Part shown: one piece after another, positions 17,453 through 26,847 of the stretch | Layout: the number at the start of each line of letters is the position of its first letter | Numbering within the stretch: the first letter of the stretch is position 1 | Assembly (NCBI GenBank): GCA_029251085.1 | Contig: JAQXDZ010000046.1 | Location: 61,850 to 125,849 of the forward strand | Direction of reading: 5' to 3' | Origin: Mariniblastus sp. | GTDB lineage: Bacteria; Planctomycetota; Planctomycetia; Pirellulales; Pirellulaceae | Length of the DNA stretch: 64,000 bases | The notes under the pieces: generated by a model | Databases searched by the model: none | What the model was told of the DNA's origin: nothing | The model's input: the letters and a program-made list of their open reading frames with translations, nothing else | Made by a program: the position numbers and the translations under genes

Positions 17453-20400
17453 TTACCGATTAAACAAGAACGATGGACTGTTAATTAACGCCCAAGTCAG
17501 GTCCTGAGTTGCCGTTAGGCGCCGGTTCTCTAATTGTTTTTGACTGGTGATAACATCGGCCTCAAGCCGCTGAAGTTTTGCGTCGGCAGGAACGGGGAGT
17601 TCGTAACGACCAAGCTTTTCCCGCATTTTTTGAACATCAGCGGGAACCGCGATCATTTTTTCAGCGTTCGCAAGTTTAGCAGTTAAGTCCCTAAGAGTTG
17701 GATCGTCTTTTTCAAACAATCCCTTTAAAAGTTCAGTTTGTGCTTTTGATAACTCAGATACCGGTACCTTTATTTCTGCGACTAGATGATCGGGAAGACT
17801 TAGGTTAACTGGCTCCTGAAACTGAGTGGCCGAAATTCTGAACGCTCCAATTTGATGGTTTTCATCAAAGTTCTGATGCATTCTAAATCGAATTTTCGCG
17901 CCTTCGGGAAGGTTGAGTGGTGCTTCCAAGTGGAAAGTAGCCCAACTGATTTTTCCAATGGCGTTAGCGAGCGCCCAACCTCTTTGGTTTGTCGAATTGC
18001 CATCAATCACCTGGGCCGTCGAAAAATTCGGTTGGGTGATGTTCGAGGCACTGGTTGAAATTTTGACCTTTTCCCATTTGTCTGGTTGATCGGGTTTGGC
18101 AATTTCGATTTCAAATTCTGTGAGAACGATATTTCCGTTGGGAGCGAGTCCGGGCCCGTTTCCGGGCAGAGACGGATCGCTGAGAACTTCAAGACGAATG
18201 GCGGTAGTCCCATTAAGGGATTCATCGGCAAATATCGTATAAAGGTCTTTTCCAGGTTTTGGTTTCAAGAGAATGCTTTTATCTTCGCGAACAATAAATG
18301 CGTTTCCAAGGGTCGATTCAAGCTTAGTGGGCTCGATGGCTTGCCAGTTGATCTCTTTTTGTTGCTTGACCAACCAATTTGAAAAATTGGATCTCGCAGA
18401 TTGAAATTCATTGATTTCCTGTTTGATTTTTTCAATGTTTGTAAGACGGTCCGCCTCTTGCTGCAACAGGTTCGGGGCTGTCTTGGCAGTCAGTTGGCTA
18501 AGTTTCTCTTGTGTTTTTTTAATGTTTTCAAGACGCAATTTTTCCGCCGCAGGTCTCGCTTTGTCGGACTCAATCTTTTGTTTGTCTCTGGCCGCAACGA
18601 GTGCCGTATGATCCGAGTCAATCTCAAGGAAAGCAGATTTAAGCACCTCAAGTTCTTGCGGAGAAGCGTGTCGGTTGAGAATTCGCATAAATAACCGATC
18701 GATTAGCTGGGCGTTATCCGGCTCGCTAGTAACCAGTTGAGCAATTTGACTGCTCGGATCACCGACAGCCCGGGAAACATCGGGGCCACTGACCAAGGCA
18801 AGAACGCTTCCTAGCTGAAGCTCGTTGACACGCTCGCATTCGCAGGCGCTCTCTCGCGGTGGACGCCCTAAAGTCGCCAGAAAACCACTTGGCAAACGAA
18901 CGCCACTGTCAGGCAACGCCGCAGCTCGAGTTCCCGGATTTACCCCCGGAATATTTAAGACGCTTCCCGTGACTTCATGGATCGAATCGAAAAGAACCTC
19001 AGCAGGTAGCCGTCGAGCTATAGCGTGTGAATAATTTCGTTGATCGTCGGAATTAAAACCATTGGTGCTGACTGACAATTGATAGGTTCGAGAATTGCAA
19101 ATCAACTTAATAATATGTTGGGTGTCGAATCCACTTTCAATGAATTGAGCTCGTAGATACTCAATGAGAGCTGGATTGCTTGGTGGATTTCCCGCTCGAA
19201 TATCGTCAATTGGTTCAATCAGTCCAACGCCAGTTAAATAGCCCCACAGTCGATTGACATGGCTAGTCGCAAAATAGGGATTCTTGGCAGAGGTAATCCA
19301 GGACGCTAATTGCTCACGCCGATTGGCGGTCTCTGGAATTGCCACATCTACACTAAATGGGAATAGCGGGTTTGCGATTTCCCCGGTGCGTTCGTGTTTA
19401 ACTTCTCCGTCTGGTTTGTCGGAAATGATTTCGTAGAGAGGTTTCGCCCCCTCGACCGCAGTTCCACCGATTTTCTTGCCTTTTGATTGCGGGTCAGTCT
19501 TTCGATCAATCTGTGCGAAGTAGGCTGCAGTTTCGTAATATTGATCCTGAGTCCACTTTTCAAAGGGATGGTCGTGGCATTTGTTGCAATTGAATCGCGT
19601 TGCTAGAAACAAATGCGTAGTGTTTTCCATCGCCTCTTCGGGAGTGCGATGGATTTTATAATAGGATGCGGCGGGGTTGTCCTTATTGGAACCCGAGGCA
19701 GTTAGAAGATCGTATGAAAAGTCATTGTAGGGGCGATTTGTTTTTACCTGTTCACGAATCCAGTTGCGCAGGTTGCTGGCACCGGGTGCTCCGAGATATT
19801 TGCGATTCACTTGTAACAGGTCCGCCCGTTTGTTTGCCCAGTGTTCAACAAACTGTTCGTTCCCAACCAGCTGGTCAATCAATTTGCTTCGTTTGGTTCG
19901 CGTTTCTTGCGCATCGGCTAGGAACGTTTTGACTTGCTCTTCGTTGGGGGGCAATCCGGTTAGGTCGAGATAAACCCTCCGTAAAAATTCGGCATCGGTA
20001 CAAAGGTCCGATGGAGTAATCTTCATTCGCTCCCACTTGTCTGCGACAAATCGATCAATTTCACCCCAAGCTTCGGGCTTCTCCCAAACGAAATTGTCCC
20101 GATCTCCCATGACGGTAATTGTCGTGGCCGTAAATGCCCCCTCGAATCGGGCGAGTGCCGCCGATTCGCCACGACGCAACGCTTTAACGACAGAACCATT
20201 GATTGCTGCAATTTCAATGTCACCGATTTCGATCACAGCTTCCTGGGTAACGTCTTTTCTAGTGCCGTCTGAATAGGTTGCCACGACACGCATTTGTTGT
20301 TTCCAATCGGCGTCAACCAAAATTGGATTCTTCGGGAAAACTTCAATCGATTCAACTTGCGCTACGTCTTGGTCGAGCTTAGCTCCGTTTTTAATCCATT

Positions 20401-22579
20401 GATGAATCAGCGAATAATGCCGGCTATCTTTATCAAAAAGTTTTCCACCTTCGTGAGGAATTTGACCGGTTGGTTTCAGAAGCATCATGCTTTCAGCTGA
20501 GGCGGAGAGGTTTGTTCTTCTTGACGCCATGTCGTCAGTAAATGCTCGAATGTCGTAAATTGGATCGTATCCGCGCAGAGATAGCTTAAAACCCTTCTTT
20601 CCTCCCTGGCTGCCGTGGCATGTTCCTGCATTGCAGCCAAGTTTGGTTAATACTGGATTCACGTGTTGTACAAAATTGGGCGCGAAATCAGAGGTTTCAA
20701 ACTTTGTCTCAACAGCTAATGATTTTTGCAAATCATTGTATTCGACTTTCAAAATGCCAGTGCCTTGGGTTCCGGCCTCGATCAATGTTTGGTTCACGGT
20801 CGCAGAAGGCGTATCCGACGATATGTTGCAGGCGTGGGTCACATCAACCAGTTGCCCGTCAGGATATTTTGCCTGTATCACCAGCTGAGCGTAATCGATT
20901 GGCGACTTAAACGAGATGTCTGCCGGTGAAACCACAAGCTCGGTGGGGGTAGAACGCAGAGTACCAATATTTTGGTTGGGCAGTGCGGGGCTTAACGGGG
21001 CAAATTTCCAGTTCGGAGTTTGTTGCGCTGTTTGCTGGGTGTCCGTCTTGACCGTTCGAATGGATTGGTTCATTTCACCCGTTTCCGAGTTCATGATTCG
21101 AATCAATCCGTCGGTACCACCAACAGCGAGGAACTTCCCATTGGGGTGAAATGCAATCGAGTACAGACCACCGGTGGTGATTTTCGAGTCGAAGATCTGT
21201 TTGACATCCTTTGTCACGAATTCGCGCAGGGCTGCTTTTTCTTCTTTCGATTGCGAGGTGACGACCTTGCTAACAATGGCCTTAATGTTTGCAGGCTGGG
21301 TAGTGTCAAATTCGTAGGAATAAACATTAACAAAACCTTGACCGTCGAGACTACTCGCGGCAGCAATGCGCTTTCCGTCATCAGAGACGACAATCGATTG
21401 AACTCGACCTGGCATTTTTGGCAATTCCCGAATCAGATTGGCATCGTCACCGATGACTCGTTTCGTAAGTCGGTCCATTCGGTAGACTTTCGGGATTCCA
21501 TCTGCTCCACCAATTACGATTTCGTCACGGGTGGGATGCCTGTCAATTGCGGCAATTCCGCCTTTTAAAACTCCCGGCGTAATGGAGGTGATATTGTCGA
21601 TGAATCTTTGAGTGGCGACGTCGGTCAATTTACAACTCATGTCTCTTCCGACGGACACAAGTCTCGTGCCGTCTTTTGAGAATACCGTGTCTCTTACCCA
21701 ATCATCATGCGCACCTTGGAATAGTTGTTGTTCGCCAGTGACCGCGTTGATGGTTCGAAGCGTCGTGTCAGTGCATCCAAAAGAGATGGTCTTCCCATCG
21801 GGGGACCAATTCACTCCGTAGAGCGTGTCGTAGGATACGGTCTTGGAAAGGGATAATTCTCCCGTCTGAACATCCCAGACTTGAATCTCGCCAAACTCTC
21901 CCGGGTTACCTCCGCAGACGGCAAGATGTTTTCCGTCCGGGGAATATTTAACTCCATCGATCCTGGAAGAGAGGCCAATTAGACGCTTGGAGATTTCACC
22001 AGGGACCGGTTGGTTTGAATTGCCTGCTTCCCAATTGTCAGCTACCTTCAATAACAGAACTTCGTGGAATCCACTGACGGCGATTTGCTTTCCATCGGGA
22101 GAGAAGTCAAGTGTGGTTACCATCGGCAGTCGCGAGTAACTCGGTGGATTATCGTTCGAGTAGTTTGCGGTTGGTTTTGAATAGTCGTTGACAGCACCTT
22201 CTGAAATCCACTGCCTAATAATATCGAGATCTTTAGAAGTGAGCGGTTCGGCGTTGGGGGGCATCTCTGCCTTACCGTCATGGCTGGTAGTGACCTCGAT
22301 TAGGCGACTTTCCTCCAGTTTGCCGGGAACGATTGCTGGATCGCCCGATTCGCCACCGGCGAGCATGCTAAGGAAATCGGTCATGACGTAGTTGCCGCGG
22401 TCAATCGCCCCTTGGTGACAACCGAAACAGTTGGCAGCAAGCAAAGGCCTGACCTGCGTTGCGAAGCTGATTCTCTCTTGGGCTTTTGCTTGGGTATCTT
22501 GTCCAAGACCGACCAAGGACAGGTTGAATAGTAAAACTAAGCAAAGCCAGTACATCGCGGTTTTGTTTACAAAGCCCAT
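17453..22579 (-). CDS. giant secreted PSD1 protein: planctomycete cytochrome, WD40, DUF1549 and DUF1553
   Basis: A 1708-residue exported protein. Order: signal peptide (1-26), c-type heme motif CFGCH (51-55) of the planctomycete cytochrome domain, a WD40-like propeller (about 120-510) with repeated SPDGK blades, a bacterial Ig-like segment, a second Cys-rich stretch CNAGTCHGSQGGKKG, another Ig-like piece, DUF1549 with a third heme-like motif (CNKCHDHPFEKW), then DUF1553, interrupted by a coiled coil rich in Lys/Glu and a discoidin-like beta domain. The longest frame starts at 22666, but ATG 22579 begins directly at the signal peptide. Paired with the DUF1501 gene downstream. The role is unproven; such pairs are thought to act on complex polysaccharides. 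Confidence 0.9.
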   Translation of the reverse strand: MGFVNKTAMYWLCLVLLFNLSLVGLGQDTQAKAQERISFATQVRPLLAANCFGCHQGAIDRGNYVMTDFLSMLAGGESGDPAIVPGKLEESRLIEVTTSHDGKAEMPPNAEPLTSKDLDIIRQWISEGAVNDYSKPTANYSNDNPPSYSRLPMVTTLDFSPDGKQIAVSGFHEVLLLKVADNWEAGNSNQPVPGEISKRLIGLSSRIDGVKYSPDGKHLAVCGGNPGEFGEIQVWDVQTGELSLSKTVSYDTLYGVNWSPDGKTISFGCTDTTLRTINAVTGEQQLFQGAHDDWVRDTVFSKDGTRLVSVGRDMSCKLTDVATQRFIDNITSITPGVLKGGIAAIDRHPTRDEIVIGGADGIPKVYRMDRLTKRVIGDDANLIRELPKMPGRVQSIVVSDDGKRIAAASSLDGQGFVNVYSYEFDTTQPANIKAIVSKVVTSQSKEEKAALREFVTKDVKQIFDSKITTGGLYSIAFHPNGKFLAVGGTDGLIRIMNSETGEMNQSIRTVKTDTQQTAQQTPNWKFAPLSPALPNQNIGTLRSTPTELVVSPADISFKSPIDYAQLVIQAKYPDGQLVDVTHACNISSDTPSATVNQTLIEAGTQGTGILKVEYNDLQKSLAVETKFETSDFAPNFVQHVNPVLTKLGCNAGTCHGSQGGKKGFKLSLRGYDPIYDIRAFTDDMASRRTNLSASAESMMLLKPTGQIPHEGGKLFDKDSRHYSLIHQWIKNGAKLDQDVAQVESIEVFPKNPILVDADWKQQMRVVATYSDGTRKDVTQEAVIEIGDIEIAAINGSVVKALRRGESAALARFEGAFTATTITVMGDRDNFVWEKPEAWGEIDRFVADKWERMKITPSDLCTDAEFLRRVYLDLTGLPPNEEQVKTFLADAQETRTKRSKLIDQLVGNEQFVEHWANKRADLLQVNRKYLGAPGASNLRNWIREQVKTNRPYNDFSYDLLTASGSNKDNPAASYYKIHRTPEEAMENTTHLFLATRFNCNKCHDHPFEKWTQDQYYETAAYFAQIDRKTDPQSKGKKIGGTAVEGAKPLYEIISDKPDGEVKHERTGEIANPLFPFSVDVAIPETANRREQLASWITSAKNPYFATSHVNRLWGYLTGVGLIEPIDDIRAGNPPSNPALIEYLRAQFIESGFDTQHIIKLICNSRTYQLSVSTNGFNSDDQRNYSHAIARRLPAEVLFDSIHEVTGSVLNIPGVNPGTRAAALPDSGVRLPSGFLATLGRPPRESACECERVNELQLGSVLALVSGPDVSRAVGDPSSQIAQLVTSEPDNAQLIDRLFMRILNRHASPQELEVLKSAFLEIDSDHTALVAARDKQKIESDKARPAAEKLRLENIKKTQEKLSQLTAKTAPNLLQQEADRLTNIEKIKQEINEFQSARSNFSNWLVKQQKEINWQAIEPTKLESTLGNAFIVREDKSILLKPKPGKDLYTIFADESLNGTTAIRLEVLSDPSLPGNGPGLAPNGNIVLTEFEIEIAKPDQPDKWEKVKISTSASNITQPNFSTAQVIDGNSTNQRGWALANAIGKISWATFHLEAPLNLPEGAKIRFRMHQNFDENHQIGAFRISATQFQEPVNLSLPDHLVAEIKVPVSELSKAQTELLKGLFEKDDPTLRDLTAKLANAEKMIAVPADVQKMREKLGRYELPVPADAKLQRLEADVITSQKQLENRRLTATQDLTWALINSPSFLFNR

Positions 22580-22934
22580 CTTGTCTCTTGTGAAAGTAGC
22601 GGAGGAATGTTTGATATCACAATGCCGTGAAAGAACTATTTTCAGCAAAATCCGTGTACTATGCAACAGTTTAAGTATGGAAGGTTGATTTTTTAACGTT
22701 CTGGGCTGAGAGAGGTTATCTTTGTTAAAACATTCAGAATGCTCTGGACGAGAGTGACAACGGCTTATAGCCGGCGATGAGTTAATGCTTTTTTAAAAGC
22801 CGGTTTTGCCGACCAACTGAGAGTAGTTGGGCGGAACTGGATTGTTGCCGGTTCGTGTTCTTGAAACAGAATAGTATTTTAAGCTTTGAGAAGCTTAAAT
22901 TTTGGGAAGCTTAAACTTAAGGGAACGGCTGACG
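22580..22934. other. divergent intergenic region, 355 bp
   Basis: It carries the promoters of the PSD1 gene (leftward) and the GH71/99-like gene (rightward). Three copies of AAGCTTAAA lie at its right end and are listed separately. Confidence 0.55.
22878..22915. promoter_or_regulatory. three AAGCTTAAA half-sites, one pair inverted
   Basis: TTTAAGCTT at 22878-22886 and AAGCTTAAA at 22891-22899 form a perfect 9-base inverted repeat with a 4-base spacer. A third AAGCTTAAA follows at 22907-22915, 16 bases from the second. The cluster ends 19 bases before the chosen ATG at 22935, where a repressor or activator site would fit. Function is inferred. Confidence 0.4.
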
Positions 22935-24155
22935 ATGTGCTGCTTTAAATTTAGTTGGGTGATGTTGGTTTTGTTATTTGTCTTGCCAGATTCAATTTGG
23001 TCGCAAGAAAAACCTCTCGTTCTCACGCATTACATGCCTTGGTTCAACTCAAAGCCAATCAGTGGCGACTGGGGGTGGCATTGGAAACTGAAAAATCGGA
23101 ATCCTGAAAAGGTGGTAAATGGAAAGCATGAGATTGCAAGTCATTATTATCCATTGATGGGTCCCTACGATTCATCCGATTCTGATGCACTGGAATGCCA
23201 CGTCTTGCTAATGAAAATTGCAGGTATCAACGGTGTGATTATTGATTGGTATGGAATCAAGGAACACTGGGATTATGGCGTAAATCATCGAAATACCTTG
23301 GCCATGATCAAAGCGGTCAAAAAGGCTGATCTAAAATATGCGATTTGCTATGAAGATCAGACAGTAGGCCATCTGATCAAAGCGAAAAAAATAGAGGATG
23401 ACGATGGGCTAGAGCATGCCAAAAATGTAATCCGTTACCTTGCAGAGCATTGTTTTTCAGATGCAAACTATGTCAAAGTCAATGGGCGTCCAGTCCTGCT
23501 GGTTTTTGGTCCGCAATATTTTGCAGACGGGCAGATGAGAGAAATTTGTAAGAGCGTCAATCCAACACCTTTACTGTACGCTTTACCCCATTTGGTTTCC
23601 AAAGCGAATGCTGATGGGGCATTTGGGTGGCCGCCGGTTTCAGGCGGGAAAGAAATTGATCCGAAACAATGGAACGACTATTTGGATAGACTTTATCGCC
23701 CGAACCAAAATTCTTACCCTGCGATTGCAACCGTATTTCCGCAGTTTCATGATTACTATCAAGAAGGGGAAGGGCGTCCGAGTTTTGGATCAATTTCGTC
23801 ACAAAATGGCCAAACATTAGACACGACACTTCAACGGGCTTGGGAGTCAAAATCGGAGATAATTCAAATTGCGACCTGGAACGACTATGGTGAAGGGACA
23901 ATGATTGAACCAACTCGCGAATTTGGCTATCAGTTTTTAAAGTCAATTCAACGGCAGGTCTATTCGCAAGATCGAGAGAGACTTAAGTCACAGCGGTTAG
24001 CATTAGAGTTACCCATTCGATTGTACAAGCTGCAAAAGAGGCAAGCTAATTTGCAATTGCGAGCTGTAGAAATTGAAAAGGTCTCGCAATTATTATTTGA
24101 TGGAAAATATCAACTCGCAGAGGCGGAGTTGCGGCGGCTTGAATCATTAAACTGA
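22935..24155 (+). CDS. secreted GH71/GH99-like glycoside hydrolase
   Basis: A 406-residue exported protein with a signal peptide (CCFKFSWVMLVLLFVLPD, cut near IWSQ). Motifs of the GH71/GH99-like (WbsX-related) group are present: HYMPWF near the N-terminus, GVIIDWYG, YAICYEDQT and IATWNDYGEGT. GH99 members are endo-alpha-mannosidases/mannanases; GH71 members are alpha-1,3-glucanases. The substrate here cannot be assigned. A C-terminal helical tail (last 80 residues) is outside the catalytic fold. The longest frame starts at TTG 22902; ATG 22935 gives the better signal peptide. A bidirectional terminator follows. Confidence 0.78.
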   Translation: MCCFKFSWVMLVLLFVLPDSIWSQEKPLVLTHYMPWFNSKPISGDWGWHWKLKNRNPEKVVNGKHEIASHYYPLMGPYDSSDSDALECHVLLMKIAGINGVIIDWYGIKEHWDYGVNHRNTLAMIKAVKKADLKYAICYEDQTVGHLIKAKKIEDDDGLEHAKNVIRYLAEHCFSDANYVKVNGRPVLLVFGPQYFADGQMREICKSVNPTPLLYALPHLVSKANADGAFGWPPVSGGKEIDPKQWNDYLDRLYRPNQNSYPAIATVFPQFHDYYQEGEGRPSFGSISSQNGQTLDTTLQRAWESKSEIIQIATWNDYGEGTMIEPTREFGYQFLKSIQRQVYSQDRERLKSQRLALELPIRLYKLQKRQANLQLRAVEIEKVSQLLFDGKYQLAEAELRRLESLN

Positions 24156-24190
24156 ATAAACATTACGCTGACCTGTCAGACATAAAAAAA

Positions 24191-24217
24191 ACGCCACAGT
24201 GGTTTAGGCTATGGCGT
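24191..24217. terminator. bidirectional intrinsic terminator
   Basis: The stem pairs ACGCCACAG (24191-24199) with CTATGGCGT (24209-24217), one mismatch. A T-run follows on the plus strand (24223-24230) and an A-run precedes it (24184-24191), so it can end both the GH71/99-like gene and the convergent M3 peptidase gene. Confidence 0.85.
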
Positions 24218-24260
24218 GCTCGTTTTTTTTGAATCGAAAATTCGATTTAGGTTTCCTAGA

Positions 24261-26423
24261 TTAATCTACAGGGAAACCACGTTTCCGTAGGAGCGCCTTC
24301 GTATCAACATCTCGGCCTCGGAATTTCTTAAATCCTTCCGCGGGGTCGATAGTGTCGCCGACAGACATGATATTGTCGTAAAGACTCTTGGCAATAGCGG
24401 GATCGTAGTAAGTGCCTGCGTCTTCAAAAACCTGAGCCGCATCGGCGGTAAGAGCGTCTGACCAAAGGTAGCTGTAGTAGCCAGCAGAATAACCGTCACT
24501 TGAAAAGACATGGCCGAATTGTGGAGTTCGGTGACGCATCACGATCTCACTGGGCATCCCCAGCTCAGCGAGAGTTTCTCGTTCAAACTTATCCGCGTCA
24601 ATCGGTACGTTCCCGGCGAGATGTAGTTTCATATCAATCAATGCACTTGCGAGGTACTCGACGGTACTGAATCCTTGATTAAACGTCGCGGCATTTTCAA
24701 TTTTATCAAGTAACGCCTGAGGCATTGGCTCACCGGTTTCATGGTGCACAGCAAATTTGGCTAAGACTTCGGGAGTTGAAAGCCAATGTTCGTTTAATTG
24801 CGAGGGGAATTCGACGTAATCCCGCGCTACAGAAGTTCCTGCTTGGGAAGGATACTCAGCGTCACTACATAGTCCATGCAGTGCGTGCCCAAATTCGTGA
24901 AACAGAGTGACCGCGTCATCCCATGAAATTAAAACCGGTTTTCCAGCTTCGCCTTTGATGAAATTTGAATTGTTGGAAACAATTGGAGTAATTGGAGAGT
25001 CCATGTTTTCTTGAATGCGATAGGCGTTCATCCAGGCGCCACTTCGTTTGCCACGTCGTGCGAATGGATCAAAAACCCAAAGTCCGACATGCTTCCCATC
25101 ACGGGTAACTTCCCAGACGGTAACTTCATTTTCAAATACGGGAACGTCGTTCACCTGCTTGAAATCGAAGCCGTAGAGCTGCTTGGCTGCCCACATCATT
25201 CCTTCGCGAAGCTTCTCCATCTGCAGGTACGGTTTGACTTCGTTGAAGTCCAGATCGTATCGGTCTTTACGAACTTTTTCAGCGTAATAGCGATAGTCCC
25301 AAGGCTCGATAGTGATTCCGGCTTTTTCTGCATCCGCAATTTTCTGCATGTCGGCGACTTCTTCTTTGACGCGAGCGACAGCTTTGGGCCAAACCTTTAG
25401 CATTAGATCCATTGCTGCTTCAGGCGTGCCAGCCATTTGCGGTTCAAGACGCCAGTGAGCATGGGTCTTATAGCCCAGCAATAACGCTCTTTCGGCACGA
25501 AGCTTTAGAATGGCCGAAATGATGGCGTTGGTATCATTGTCACCCCCGTTGTCTCCACGGTTGTAGTAGTTGCGCCAAACTGTTTCACGCAGAGCACGAT
25601 TATCGGCATAGGTCAGAAACGGCTCCATCGACGACCGTGTATTAGTCACGCACCATTTCCCTTTTGAATGGTCAGCGTCGCCCAGTTTGCTCGCGGCACT
25701 TGCCATGGCGGCCACGGTACTTTCTGGCAGGCCGGCAAGCTGATCAGCGTCATCAATCCAAGTGATATAGCCCTCTTCGTCAGATAAAACCTTTTGACTG
25801 AATTCGGCAAACAACCCAGCAAGGGCTGCGTTCTTTTGCGAAAGAACCGCCTTGTCTTTGTCGTTGAGTTTGGCACCTTGGCGTACAAAACTGTCGTACC
25901 GATCTTTGACCAGTCTTTTTTGTGAACTGTTGAGGGAGTTCATCTCATCGCCCTGATAGATGGCCTCGATCCGGCCGAACAGTTTCGTGTTTTGAATGAT
26001 CGAGTCGCTGAATTTAGACATCTTTGGAGCGACCGCTTTCTCGATATCTGGAATTGGTCCGGTCGCAAGATTCGAAGTGTGTACGTCAAAAATTGTTTGG
26101 AGTCGATTAAGCGTTTTACCGGATTTTTCAAGCGCTACAAATGTGTTTTCAAACGTAGGAGGATCGGGGTTATTTGCGATCGCTTCGATCTCTTGATTAG
26201 ATATTTTAATGGCGGCATCAAAAGCGCCTAGGAATTCGTCGCGGTTGACTTGTCGCCACGGTGGAACCCCTCCGTACGGTCCAATCCACGGTTTTAGTAA
26301 AATGGAATTCATGCTGCTCGAATCCTGCGGAGTAGTTGTCTGACCCGAAATTTCCGTGTTATTGGAAATCAAAATCGCAATGACCAGACACAATTGAGTG
26401 AACGAAATGAGATTCAGTTTCAT
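24261..26423 (-). CDS. secreted M3-family metallopeptidase (peptidyl-dipeptidase Dcp type)
   Basis: A 720-residue zinc peptidase of the thimet oligopeptidase/Dcp family. A signal peptide covers residues 1-28 (LCLVIAILISNNTEISGQ), so it should act outside the cytoplasm. The catalytic motif is HEFGHALHG near residue 508, with the third zinc ligand Glu downstream (YVEFPSQLNEHWL). The C-terminal substrate-gripping motif FSSDGYSAGYYSYLWS is also present. Length matches Dcp (about 680-720). The closest known relatives remove C-terminal dipeptides from oligopeptides. It is monocistronic and convergent with the GH71/99-like gene. Confidence 0.93.
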   Translation of the reverse strand: MKLNLISFTQLCLVIAILISNNTEISGQTTTPQDSSSMNSILLKPWIGPYGGVPPWRQVNRDEFLGAFDAAIKISNQEIEAIANNPDPPTFENTFVALEKSGKTLNRLQTIFDVHTSNLATGPIPDIEKAVAPKMSKFSDSIIQNTKLFGRIEAIYQGDEMNSLNSSQKRLVKDRYDSFVRQGAKLNDKDKAVLSQKNAALAGLFAEFSQKVLSDEEGYITWIDDADQLAGLPESTVAAMASAASKLGDADHSKGKWCVTNTRSSMEPFLTYADNRALRETVWRNYYNRGDNGGDNDTNAIISAILKLRAERALLLGYKTHAHWRLEPQMAGTPEAAMDLMLKVWPKAVARVKEEVADMQKIADAEKAGITIEPWDYRYYAEKVRKDRYDLDFNEVKPYLQMEKLREGMMWAAKQLYGFDFKQVNDVPVFENEVTVWEVTRDGKHVGLWVFDPFARRGKRSGAWMNAYRIQENMDSPITPIVSNNSNFIKGEAGKPVLISWDDAVTLFHEFGHALHGLCSDAEYPSQAGTSVARDYVEFPSQLNEHWLSTPEVLAKFAVHHETGEPMPQALLDKIENAATFNQGFSTVEYLASALIDMKLHLAGNVPIDADKFERETLAELGMPSEIVMRHRTPQFGHVFSSDGYSAGYYSYLWSDALTADAAQVFEDAGTYYDPAIAKSLYDNIMSVGDTIDPAEGFKKFRGRDVDTKALLRKRGFPVD

Positions 26424-26847
26424 GGTTTGCCTTATGCAGATTACGGAGAACGGGGTCTAGTAATTAGTGAAAATAATTAAGTCCAAAGGGAAATCGAAGT
26501 GAATGTTGCCATGGTCGTAATAGCCCAATGCCGCCAGACTAGTCTGGTGGTACGCCGAATTCATTTTTTAAGTTCGCCTTCTTCGAGGCATTAGCACTCT
26601 TTTAACGCCTGCCCGAAAGTCTAATACATTTTCGACAGGGCTGAAACGGTTGTTAGAAATGGTCTGCGGTAAGCGAGCAGAAATTTCAGTATTTGGAAAT
26701 TAGTTCACTGAATCCTTTGTGCACGAATTTAGGCGTGCGAGGTAAACGATGCTGTAATCATCCATCAACGGATTCTTCATTGCATGGTCGGACGACCAAG
26801 TTGAAGCAGTACGATCACTGCCTAGATCGGTTCGAACTGTGGAGTGT
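26424..26847. other. intergenic region, 424 bp
   Basis: No gene is seen. It contains a perfect 14-base palindrome (26534-26547), listed separately, and the promoter of the M3 peptidase gene. Confidence 0.5.
26534..26547. promoter_or_regulatory. perfect 14-base palindrome CCAGACTAGTCTGG
   Basis: The dyad has no loop, so it looks more like a binding site for a dimeric protein than an RNA hairpin. With G-T pairs the symmetry extends to about 20 bases (26531-26550). It lies 111 bases upstream of the M3 peptidase start. No factor can be named. Confidence 0.3.

Noticed and set aside
24031..24155. Possible coiled-coil domain at the end of the GH71/99-like protein as a separate gene
   Set aside because: The frame is continuous with the catalytic domain and has no internal start with a ribosome site.
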